From Saprospiraceae bacterium (GTDB lineage Bacteria; Bacteroidota; Bacteroidia; Chitinophagales; Saprospiraceae), in NCBI GenBank assembly GCA_023299965.1, contig JALZVN010000254.1, positions 1 to 6,376 of the forward strand: 6,376 nucleotides of DNA, in the 5' to 3' direction. This document shows positions 1-5,690 of this stretch, one piece after another (the first letter of the stretch is position 1; each line of letters starts with the position of its first letter). The translations under genes and the position numbers were made by a program. The notes under the pieces are model-generated. The model made no database searches. It saw nothing but the letters and a program-made list of their open reading frames with translations, and had not been told where the DNA came from.

Positions 1-329
1 GCAGCAGTTACGGCTCCACAACTTTGGTGACCTAACACAACGATTACTTTAGACCCAACATGCGCTACAGCGTATTCCATACTAGCCATACTTGAGCTAT
101 TAGCAATATTGCCTGCTACTCTTACCACAAATAATTCGCCTAATCCTGAATCAAAAGCAAATTCTGGAACAACACGGCTATCTGCACAACTTAATACAAT
201 GGTATGCGGAGATTGACCTGCTGTAAGTTCGCCTCTTCTAGAGCTATCTTGCAATTTGCCATCCAATTTGTCAGCTACAAACCTATCGTTACCCTCTTGA
301 AGTCTATTTAAAATTTCATCGACATTCAT
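1..329 (-). CDS. Beta-class carbonic anhydrase, N-terminal half (cut by window edge)
   Basis: Zinc enzyme that interconverts CO2 and bicarbonate in the cytoplasm, supplying bicarbonate for carboxylation and helping pH balance. I translated the minus strand from the ATG at 329-327. The frame stays open for 109 full codons to the left edge. The protein shows the beta-class signature: CADSR at residues 48-52 (zinc ligand Cys48 and the Asp50/Arg52 dyad), then VVRVAGN near 68-74, then GHQSCGAV with His101 and Cys104 as the other zinc ligands. Beta-class enzymes usually run to about 200-220 residues, so roughly half is missing. The start fits the family, because the ~40 residues before CADSR are the usual helical arm. 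No Shine-Dalgarno is visible. TATATTTA at 372-379 (minus) is a one-mismatch -7 box but lacks a well-spaced -33 element. The upstream barrel gene ends at its own terminator, so this gene probably has its own promoter. Confidence 0.95.
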   Translation of the reverse strand, partial: MNVDEILNRLQEGNDRFVADKLDGKLQDSSRRGELTAGQSPHTIVLSCADSRVVPEFAFDSGLGELFVVRVAGNIANSSSMASMEYAVAHVGSKVIVVLGHQSCGAVTA

Positions 330-726
330 CTAATTAAATTTTTATTTATTTATTAATAAAAAGCTTTCCTGTAAATATAACAATTGATAAATCATTTAAA
401 AGTTCATCAAATGATTCGAAAAATAGGAAAAAAATCACAATTAACAAAGGGGATAAATTTGTGCAATGAATGAGTCAAAAAGATGAGTTGAGATCAGCTA
501 TAATTTGTCAACGATTACTCACCAAAACAGAAAAATGGGATACAGATTATCAATCTGCATCCCACTTATCTAACAAACAAAACCAACTAAAAACTAATAA
601 TTACCAGTGGACTTTATAATTCTGGGTAATCCACGGTTACAAGTAAAACGGCTCCGTTTCAATTTGCGCTGTTTTGTTTAGAAAACTTTAACAGTTTGAC
701 ATCTATTGATTAGCCAAACTCCGTTT
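330..726. other. AT-rich intergenic region between carbonic anhydrase and barrel genes
   Basis: About 400 bp without a convincing gene. The right part (565-726) lies between the barrel-gene stop and its terminator, so it would be a long 3' untranslated region. It contains inverted repeats, for example GCTGTTTT at 668-675 with AAAACAGC at 729-736, and AGTTTG at 693-698 with CAAACT at 715-720. The 9-mer CTCCGTTTC occurs at 652-660 and 719-727. The left part (330-530) is very AT-rich and presumably holds the carbonic anhydrase promoter, which I could not locate firmly. No ORF with a start codon and reasonable length is present on either strand. Confidence 0.6.
531..564 (-). terminator. Intrinsic terminator downstream of the barrel gene
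   Basis: Read on the minus strand, GGGATGCAGATT, loop GAT, AATCTGTATCCC forms a 12-13 bp stem with one G-U wobble, followed directly by ATTTTTC. In plus coordinates the arms are 536-548 and 552-564, with the A-run at 531-535 giving the U-tract. It lies about 160 bases after the barrel stop codon and separates that transcript from the carbonic anhydrase gene. Confidence 0.85.
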
Positions 727-1407
727 CTAAAACAGCATATTCATTCCCAACTTGATCGCCAAGTGGTTCACTTTAGATCGATTTTGGTTGTTGCTGAGAT
801 CTACTCTGTACAAAGCATTTGGAATACTTTCTGGAGATGTTCTATAATTGGTTTCACTCGTTTCATTGTAGGTCACACTAGCGTCTACATAGAAACCTTC
901 CATTAATCGAACTGCAAGTCCTCCACCAAAGCCCGCTAGAAATGCAGTACCATGGGTTCGTGTTTGTGGCTCATATATATCTTCTGGATCTTCTATTAAA
1001 CTCAAAGAACTAAAAAATGTAGCTCCACCTACTTGCCCTTGCACATAAGGTCTAATAAATTTATCAGCATCCGTAACATAATACCGAACAACACCCTGAT
1101 AGGTATAGAAGCAATCGTCCTCGTTGGTCTCTATATACGCATTCTGTGCGTTTCCAGTATCTACACTTCCTATGTGATCTTCATTCTGGTACATGGATAC
1201 ACTTAATCCTGCTCCTATTTGTAAGTTTTTATTATTTTTTAGAGGACCGAATAGGTATTCGAAGGCGATCCCAGTCGGTCGGTGCATCAGGTTTTCTTGA
1301 AAGTCACCCAATGGAACAGTGTGTTGTACCTGAAAATTGAATGACTTTTGAGCAAAAGCCGACAAAGAGAAAAAAGATATAGAGAGTATTAGGAGTAGTT
1401 TTTGCAT
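727..1407 (-). CDS. Secreted outer-membrane beta-barrel protein (porin-like family)
   Basis: A 226-residue protein probably exported and inserted in the outer membrane. Residues 1-19 form a clear signal peptide: Lys3, a Leu/Ile/Phe core, then SAFA before Gln20, a typical signal peptidase I site. The mature part alternates polar and hydrophobic residues in short strands rich in Gly, Tyr and Phe (such as IQ/GAGLSVSMY, YVQGQVGGATFF, FLAGFGGGLAVRL, FYVDASVTYNE and the closing LAIKLGMNMLF). It ends in Phe, as barrel proteins usually do. The size fits the 8-stranded OmpA/OmpX-like barrels common in Bacteroidota. The substrate or role is unknown, and no peptidoglycan-binding domain follows. It is transcribed alone, divergent from the aldo/keto reductase. 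A candidate promoter lies at 1451-1482 and a terminator at 531-564. The start is fixed by the signal peptide. Confidence 0.85.
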   Translation of the reverse strand: MQKLLLILSISFFSLSAFAQKSFNFQVQHTVPLGDFQENLMHRPTGIAFEYLFGPLKNNKNLQIGAGLSVSMYQNEDHIGSVDTGNAQNAYIETNEDDCFYTYQGVVRYYVTDADKFIRPYVQGQVGGATFFSSLSLIEDPEDIYEPQTRTHGTAFLAGFGGGLAVRLMEGFYVDASVTYNETSETNYRTSPESIPNALYRVDLSNNQNRSKVNHLAIKLGMNMLF

Positions 1408-1432
1408 GATATATTCTTATAATTTAGATTTA
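1401..1432 (+). promoter_or_regulatory. Candidate Bacteroidota-type promoter for the aldo/keto reductase
   Basis: TTTG at 1401-1404, a 20-base spacer and TAGATTTA at 1425-1432 match the phylum's -33/-7 pattern (TTTG, then TAnnTTTG), with one mismatch in the last -7 base. Transcription would begin near 1439, giving a leader of about 58 bases. The -33 box sits inside the first codons of the divergent barrel gene. Short degenerate motifs in AT-rich DNA can arise by chance. Confidence 0.35.
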
Positions 1433-1457
1433 GAACGCATTTTCTAAATTCTAATTT
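1421..1457. repeat. Long imperfect dyad in the divergent intergenic region
   Basis: ATTTAGAA (1428-1435) and TTCTAAAT (1442-1449) are perfect inverted copies around the six bases CGCATT. The symmetry extends with one gap to arms of 15 and 16 bases (1421-1435 and 1442-1457). It may be an operator, but it can also be explained as two opposed -7 boxes. Confidence 0.55.
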
Positions 1458-1482
1458 AATTAATTATAAATTCACCTGCAAA
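1451..1482 (-). promoter_or_regulatory. Candidate Bacteroidota-type promoter for the barrel gene
   Basis: On the minus strand, TTTG (1482-1479), a 20-base spacer and TAAATTAG (1458-1451) match the -33/-7 pattern with one mismatch in the -7 box. The start of transcription would be near 1444, about 37 bases before the ATG. It faces the aldo/keto reductase promoter, and the two footprints overlap. Confidence 0.35.
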
Positions 1483-1497
1483 AAATTAACAGTATTT

Positions 1498-2481
1498 ATG
1501 GAATATAGAAGACTAGGAAAATCGGGTTTACAGGTAAGCGCCTTGTCACTTGGTTCATGGCTGACGTTTGGAAAGCAGATAAGTGATGCGATGGCTGAGA
1601 AGCTGATGCACCTTGCATATGACCACGGAGTCAACTTTTTTGATAATGCAGAGATCTACGCACGTGGTAAATCTGAAATAGTAATGGGCAAAATCCTTGC
1701 TAAGTCAAAATGGAGCAGAGATTCCTATGTCGTTTCTAGTAAGGCTTATTTTGGTGATGGTGGAAAACTACCCAATCAAACAGGTCTTAGCAGAAAGCAC
1801 TTGTTTGAGGCTTGCCACGCCGCGCTAAAGAGATTGCAGGTAGATTATCTAGATCTGTTCTTCTGTCATCGACCAGATAAGAATACGCCTATCGAAGAAA
1901 CAGTATGGGCAATGAATCACCTGATCCAGCAAGGCAAGATTCTATATTGGGGCACCTCAGAATGGTCTGCACAAGAAATTATGGAGGCGCATATGTGTGC
2001 TCAAAAACTAAACCTTATCGGTCCAGTTATGGAACAACCACAATACAACATGTTTCATAGAGAAAAAGTAGAAGTCGAATACAAGCAAATCTATAAGACT
2101 GTTGGGCTGGGTACTACCATTTGGTCTCCTTTATGTTCTGGCGTATTAACCGATAAGTACTTAGGTAAATTTCCAAAGGGTACTCGACTAGGAATGGAAG
2201 GACTTGAGTGGCTCAAGGAACGCTCCCTTACGGAGGGGCGCTTAGAAAAGACTAGATCGCTTAATGAATTAGCACTGTCTCTTGGAACAAGTTTACCAAG
2301 ATTGGCTACTGCTTGGTGCTTGAAAAATCAGAATGTAAGTACTGTAATTTTAGGAGCTAGTAAAAAGAACCACTTAGCAGAAACGTTGAAATCCGTAGAG
2401 GACATATCCTTGATCACTGACGAAGTAAACGAACAGATCGAAACCATTTTGGACAATGCGCCCGTTCATCCACAATGGTAG
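1498..2481 (+). CDS. Aldo/keto reductase, potassium-channel-beta-like group
   Basis: Cytoplasmic NADPH-dependent reductase of carbonyl compounds with a TIM-barrel fold. Its 327 residues match the family's usual length. It opens with the typical YRRLGKSGLQVSALSLGSW strand. The catalytic tetrad is visible: Asp49 and Tyr54 in FFDNAEIYA, Lys82 in VVSSKAYFG and His124 in FFCHRPD. Further landmarks are LSRKH near 98-101, the WGTSEWS stretch at 151-157, QPQYNMF at 180-186 and the cofactor phosphate-binding VILGASKKNHL at 283-293. The opening, GKSE after the catalytic Tyr, and LSRKHLFE resemble channel beta subunits (AKR6) and bacterial relatives. Channel beta subunits usually carry Asn at the His124 position, so this version has the classical enzyme tetrad. 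The physiological substrate is unknown. It is a single-gene unit, divergent from the barrel gene and ended by the terminator at 2533-2568. Confidence 0.93.
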   Translation: MEYRRLGKSGLQVSALSLGSWLTFGKQISDAMAEKLMHLAYDHGVNFFDNAEIYARGKSEIVMGKILAKSKWSRDSYVVSSKAYFGDGGKLPNQTGLSRKHLFEACHAALKRLQVDYLDLFFCHRPDKNTPIEETVWAMNHLIQQGKILYWGTSEWSAQEIMEAHMCAQKLNLIGPVMEQPQYNMFHREKVEVEYKQIYKTVGLGTTIWSPLCSGVLTDKYLGKFPKGTRLGMEGLEWLKERSLTEGRLEKTRSLNELALSLGTSLPRLATAWCLKNQNVSTVILGASKKNHLAETLKSVEDISLITDEVNEQIETILDNAPVHPQW

Positions 2482-2532
2482 CATTGATAAATAAAAATCT
2501 ATACCATTTGTAGTTTAAAATGGGATTACTCC

Positions 2533-2568
2533 AAATGGGACTCGTGAATAATGAGTCCCATTTTTTTT
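2533..2568 (+). terminator. Intrinsic terminator of the aldo/keto reductase gene
   Basis: AAATGGGACTC (2533-2543) pairs perfectly with GAGTCCCATTT (2553-2563) around a nine-base loop. An eight-T run (2561-2568) completes it. It begins about 50 bases after the stop codon. A weaker six-base hairpin, CCATTT/AAATGG at 2504-2523, precedes it. Confidence 0.93.
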
Positions 2569-2583
2569 ATCGATTTAGAATAG

Positions 2584-2790
2584 AGGGTACCCTAAAGTAA
2601 TTTTCGGATAGGGATAGTAGCAGTGGGTGACTTGTGTGGGCGGCTTGAAAGGTGAGGTAGACAAGTCGACCAGTCCCGATCATTTCATCGGGACCATGCT
2701 GCGCATAGCCCGGCCACTTGTGTGTACAGGATGGTGATTTGGCAGAATAAGTAGATCCCGCCAAAACAACATCACATGACATCATCTAAA
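2584..2790. repeat. GC-rich, hairpin-rich intergenic block of unknown nature (possible dispersed repeat)
   Basis: The stretch between two convergent terminators is far richer in GC than its surroundings (58 of 100 bases in 2621-2720). It holds the palindrome AGGGTACCCT (2584-2593), a perfect hairpin with GTCCCGAT at 2673-2680 and ATCGGGAC at 2687-2694, an inverted pair GACTTGT (2629-2635) and ACAAGTC (2661-2667), and the direct repeat ACTTGTGTG at 2630-2638 and 2716-2724. A 72-codon minus-strand reading frame crosses it but runs into the neighbouring terminator's T-run and looks non-coding. The overall style, with a GGGCTATGCGC-like segment beside a CCCGAT/ATCGGG hairpin, reminds me of dispersed intergenic repeats in Bacteroidota genomes. 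That is memory and not a search result. Confidence 0.45.
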
Positions 2791-2829
2791 TAAATAAAAA
2801 GAGACGATACATTGCTGCACCGCCTCTTT
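2791..2829 (-). terminator. Intrinsic terminator of the ilvE gene
   Basis: On the minus strand, AAAGAGGCG (2829-2821) pairs with CGTCTCTTT (2806-2798) with one G-U wobble around a 14-base loop. TTTTTATTTATTTA follows. It starts about 30 bases after the aminotransferase stop codon. Confidence 0.75.
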
Positions 2830-2857
2830 AAAATCTTATCCTATGGCTTAAAATCGC

Positions 2858-3931
2858 TTATACATTAACAGAGCTTTTCACATCGATTACCCATCCAAAG
2901 GTGTCTTCGATTTCTCCTGCACGTAAGGCATTTATTTTTTCTCGTAATCCATTTGCTGTTGCATGAGTCGACACGTCAGACAATTTATAAAGCTTGTCTT
3001 TGTAACTGAATTCACTTACGTTCGCTACTACAGCTGCTGTACCAGAACCAAACATTTCGATAAGGTTTCCATTGTCGTGGGCTTCTGCCACCTCATCCAT
3101 ACTGATAGGTCTTTCTTCTACTGTTACGCCATCCGCTTTCAACATCTCTATCAAAGACTTTCTTGTAATTCCTTTAAGTATAGCCCCTGAAGTATCAGGT
3201 GTCACTACCTTATCCTTAAACACAAAGAAGAGATTCATAGTCCCTACTTCCTGTACATATTTGAATTCTTTTGCATCCAACCAAATTACCTGATCAAATC
3301 CTTTATCTTTTGCTAACTGAGCGGGCAATAAAGACGCAGCGTAGTTTCCTGCAGTCTTCGCCTCTCCAACACCGCCCTGTGCCGCACGGATAAATTTCGT
3401 TTCTGCTAGTAGCTTCACTGGCTTTGGGTAGTATGGTCCTACAGGTCCAGTGATAATGATAAATTTGTAAGTATCAGAAACTTTAACTCCAAGTTTTGCC
3501 TCCATAGCAAACATGACGGGTCTTAGATATAAAGCTGAACCTTTTGCTTTAGGGATCCAATTGCGCTCGATATCAACAATAGCATGTACTGCCTCTAAGA
3601 ACATTTCCTCTGATATTTCAGGCATCATCATCCTTCTTGCAGAAGCGTTCATTCTGATAACATGCTGCTCCGGTCTAAATAATGCTGGAGTGCCATCATT
3701 TTTCAAAGTTGCTTTCATACCTTCAAAAATAGACTGACCGTAGTGTAGCGCTAAATTAACCGGACTTATGGAAAGATCACCGAATGGGATTATAGAGTGA
3801 TTTGTCCACTTACCATCAACGTAATCAGCAACATACATGTGGTCGGTAAAAGTTTGTCCGAAAGGTATATTATCAAAATCTACCTGATCTACTCCGGAAT
3901 GGCTAACTTTGCTAATATTTATATTACTCAT
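2858..3931 (-). CDS. ilvE: Branched-chain amino acid aminotransferase (class II type)
   Basis: Cytoplasmic PLP enzyme that exchanges the amino group between glutamate and leucine, isoleucine or valine, the last step of their synthesis and the first of their breakdown. The 357 residues fit the longer, eukaryote-like IlvE group. Visible family landmarks are LHYGQSIFEGMKA at 62-74, a phosphate-binding Arg93 in HVIRMNASARRM, YLRPVMFA at 135-142, the PLP Lys192 in GGVGEAKTAGNYA, Glu228 in VQEVGTMNLFF and GSGTAAVVANV at 295-305. At that last site the human enzymes carry a redox CxxC motif, and here there is no cysteine. The start at 3931 gives the normal N-terminus. The gene stands alone, convergent with the aldo/keto reductase, with its own terminator and a candidate -7 box at 3973-3980. 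No attenuator or leader peptide is visible. Confidence 0.96.
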   Translation of the reverse strand: MSNINISKVSHSGVDQVDFDNIPFGQTFTDHMYVADYVDGKWTNHSIIPFGDLSISPVNLALHYGQSIFEGMKATLKNDGTPALFRPEQHVIRMNASARRMMMPEISEEMFLEAVHAIVDIERNWIPKAKGSALYLRPVMFAMEAKLGVKVSDTYKFIIITGPVGPYYPKPVKLLAETKFIRAAQGGVGEAKTAGNYAASLLPAQLAKDKGFDQVIWLDAKEFKYVQEVGTMNLFFVFKDKVVTPDTSGAILKGITRKSLIEMLKADGVTVEERPISMDEVAEAHDNGNLIEMFGSGTAAVVANVSEFSYKDKLYKLSDVSTHATANGLREKINALRAGEIEDTFGWVIDVKSSVNV

Positions 3932-3949
3932 ATATAAGGTTTAAGAAGG

Positions 3950-3980
3950 TTAACATTTGGTGTTTAACATTACAAATATA
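3950..3980 (-). promoter_or_regulatory. Candidate -7 box and adjacent direct repeats upstream of ilvE
   Basis: TATATTTG on the minus strand (3980-3973) is a perfect match to the Bacteroidota -7 consensus TAnnTTTG. It would start transcription near 3966, about 35 bases before the ATG. No convincing -33 TTG is seen at the right distance. In plus orientation TTAACATT occurs at 3950-3957 and 3964-3971, a 14-base period that covers the predicted start point and could bind a regulator. Confidence 0.4.
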
Positions 3981-4078
3981 GTTTTTTTCTAAATTATATT
4001 TTATATGCGAACTGAATTATACACTAAAACAATATAAAACGTTTTTTAAGCTACATATATCCAAATTAAATTTCTTTT

Positions 4079-4519
4079 ATGGCGTTTCATACGTTTAATC
4101 TTATAGCTCATTCTCTAGATGCAATTGACCAAATCACTGATAATACAAGCAACTCTTTTAAGGTTATGGTCGTCTTAGGGGCAGAAGAGGATAAAGATCT
4201 TCTTGATGGTCTACTGAAAAAGATCTTATCAGCCATAAAAATTGACATGTCAAATGATGTTTGTTTGGTCAAAAAGACTGAATCTCCTACTAGGCTTAAC
4301 ATCTTAAGCGCAATAAAAGATTTAGAAATAAAGAAAGTTTTATGTTTTGGATTGCAGCCTTTAGATTTAACCTTAAACATATCTGCTTCATTCTATAAAC
4401 CATTGCAAGTAGGTGCCCATACTTTTTTGTTTGCGGATTCATTATCTATTTTGGATACGGATCCAGCCAGAAAGAAAGCCCTATGGAATAACTTACAGCA
4501 AATATTCTTAACGACATAA
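4079..4519 (+). CDS. Uncharacterised 146-residue protein, possible DNA polymerase III psi (HolD)-like
   Basis: I do not firmly recognise this gene. It has no signal peptide or membrane span, so it is probably cytoplasmic. The predicted layout is alpha/beta: a hydrophobic strand FKVMVVLG (27-34), an acidic turn and helix (35-55), strand DVCLVKK (60-66), strand KKVLCFGL (85-92), strand AHTFLFAD (113-120), and a closing helix DPARKKALWNNLQQIF (128-143). This order, and the ending of Pro, basic residues, ALW and a hydrophobic helix, recall E. coli HolD, whose corresponding end is NPTARAALWQQI. HolD bridges the clamp loader to the chi subunit and SSB. The likeness is remote and judged by eye. The gene is first in a tight plus-strand set, with rdgB starting 3 bases after its stop. 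The ATG at 4079 is the first in frame, with no Shine-Dalgarno and a pyrimidine-rich leader. Confidence 0.7.
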   Translation: MAFHTFNLIAHSLDAIDQITDNTSNSFKVMVVLGAEEDKDLLDGLLKKILSAIKIDMSNDVCLVKKTESPTRLNILSAIKDLEIKKVLCFGLQPLDLTLNISASFYKPLQVGAHTFLFADSLSILDTDPARKKALWNNLQQIFLTT

Positions 4520-4522
4520 ACT

Positions 4523-5101
4523 ATGGATAAACTTCTATTTGTAACTGGCAACCAAAATAAGGTCCGCGAAATAAAGTCCATCTTAGGAGAGACTATAAAT
4601 TTGATTGGTTTAAAAGATGTCAACTGGACAGCAGATATCCCAGAAACAACGGGTACTATAAAAGGAAATTCTTTGCAGAAAGCGAATACCGTGTTTGACA
4701 AACTCAATATGGATTGCTTTGCGGAGGATACCGGTCTAGAGGTATCTGCGCTTAATGGTGAACCTGGAGTTAATAGCGCTAGATATGCTGGTCCCGACAA
4801 AGGTTCGGAGGACAACATGGATTTATTGTTAGAAAAATTAAAAAATAAAGAAGATAGAAGTGCTCAATTTAGAACTGTGATTACACTCTTACTAAATGGA
4901 GAGCAACACTTCTTTGAAGGAATATGCAAAGGACATATCGCAGAAGCTAGACAAGGAAAAGGAGGCTTCGGATACGACCCGATTTTTATACCTGATAGTT
5001 ATTCATTATCTTTTGGAGAATTATCACCTCAAGTTAAAAACCAAATCAGCCACCGCGGAAAAGCGGTTGCTCTGTTAATTAAACACTTAAAAAGCATTTA
5101 A
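4523..5101 (+). CDS. rdgB: Non-canonical purine NTP pyrophosphatase (dITP/XTP, RdgB/HAM1 family)
   Basis: House-cleaning enzyme that hydrolyses dITP, ITP and XTP to the monophosphate and pyrophosphate, keeping deaminated purines out of DNA and RNA. The 192 residues match the family length. All core motifs are present: TGNQNK at 8-13 (nucleotide phosphate binding), GTIKGNSLQKA at 44-54, the catalytic Asp69 in AEDTGLEV, PGVNSARYAG at 81-90, GFGYDPIF at 148-155 (base pocket) and SHRGKA at 176-181. It is a magnesium-dependent dimer in characterised members. The ATG at 4523 follows the previous stop by 3 bases, and the sigma gene starts one base after its own stop. That indicates co-transcription and probably translational coupling. 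Position beside a suspected replication protein fits a role in DNA integrity. Confidence 0.97.
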   Translation: MDKLLFVTGNQNKVREIKSILGETINLIGLKDVNWTADIPETTGTIKGNSLQKANTVFDKLNMDCFAEDTGLEVSALNGEPGVNSARYAGPDKGSEDNMDLLLEKLKNKEDRSAQFRTVITLLLNGEQHFFEGICKGHIAEARQGKGGFGYDPIFIPDSYSLSFGELSPQVKNQISHRGKAVALLIKHLKSI

Positions 5102-5102
5102 A

Positions 5103-5690
5103 GTGAGTTTTAATACTGAGGAAAAATTACTAAAAGGCTGCATAAAAGGCAATGCAAAGGCTCAAGAGGCTTTGTATCGGCTTTTTTCACCTACCATGTT
5201 TGGTATCTGTCTTAGATATGGATCAGATTACCATACTGCAGAAGACATCTTACAAGATGGCTTCGTCAAGGTGTTTAAGAACATCCGTAAATTTAAAAAT
5301 AACGGATCTCTGGAAGGCTGGATAAGGCGAATTTTTGTGAACACCTCTATTGAGTATTATAGAAAAGCAACTAGATCTTTTAGATTCTCTCCATTGGAGG
5401 TAGTAGCAGAAAAATCAATGGAAGACCATCAATTATTATCTTTAGAAAGAGATGAATTGTTGAGCTTAATACAACAGTTACCTGATGGATATAGACTTGT
5501 GTTTAACCTCTACGTAATAGAAGGTTTCTCACACCTAGAAATCTCAGAAAAGCTACAAGTAAATCTTGGAACTTCTAAATCACAACTTGCAAGAGCCAAA
5601 AAATATTTACGCAAATTGATTTTTGCGCAACAAGCAAGCGAGGAAAAATCTTTGCAAAATGCTAAAAGCTATACTTTAGGATATGCTTAA
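5103..5690 (+). CDS. ECF-type RNA polymerase sigma factor
   Basis: Group IV (sigma-70 family) factor that directs RNA polymerase to a small regulon in response to a signal, normally held by an anti-sigma protein. Of 195 residues, about 20-90 form region 2: YRLFSPTMFGICLRY, then AEDILQDGFVKVFKNI (core binding and -10 recognition), then the WIRRIFVNTSIEYYRK helix. About 115-175 form region 4 with LPDGYRLVFNLYVIEGFSHLEISEKL and the recognition helix NLGTSKSQLARAKKYLRK. The start is a GTG at 5103, one base after the rdgB stop. The next in-frame Met (residue 32) would destroy region 2, so GTG is preferred. The last ~20 residues are a variable tail. The next gene overlaps it by 8 bases, as sigma/anti-sigma pairs often do. 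Confidence 0.95.
   Translation: MSFNTEEKLLKGCIKGNAKAQEALYRLFSPTMFGICLRYGSDYHTAEDILQDGFVKVFKNIRKFKNNGSLEGWIRRIFVNTSIEYYRKATRSFRFSPLEVVAEKSMEDHQLLSLERDELLSLIQQLPDGYRLVFNLYVIEGFSHLEISEKLQVNLGTSKSQLARAKKYLRKLIFAQQASEEKSLQNAKSYTLGYA

Noticed and set aside
515..520. TTGACA-like hexamer on the minus strand upstream of carbonic anhydrase (part of TTGACAAATTATAG)
   Set aside because: It resembles a sigma-70 -35 box, but the primary sigma factor of Bacteroidota uses a different consensus. No -10 box lies at proper spacing, and the terminator at 531-564 sits just upstream.
2567..2785. A 72-codon minus-strand reading frame
   Set aside because: It runs through GC-rich hairpin DNA into the T-run of the reductase terminator, has no recognisable domain or start signal, and is odd in composition. 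It is better explained as a frame within a structured repeat-like block.
3932..4078. Possible leader-peptide attenuator or riboswitch upstream of ilvE
   Set aside because: The 147 bases are simple AT-rich sequence with no run of Leu/Ile/Val codons, no terminator hairpin before the gene and no conserved aptamer pattern that I recognise.
4393..4818. A 141-codon minus-strand frame opposite the psi-like gene and rdgB
   Set aside because: It overlaps two genes, and the rdgB frame carries all conserved family motifs. The antisense frame is a shadow, as are the other short frames antisense to ilvE, the barrel gene and the anti-sigma gene.
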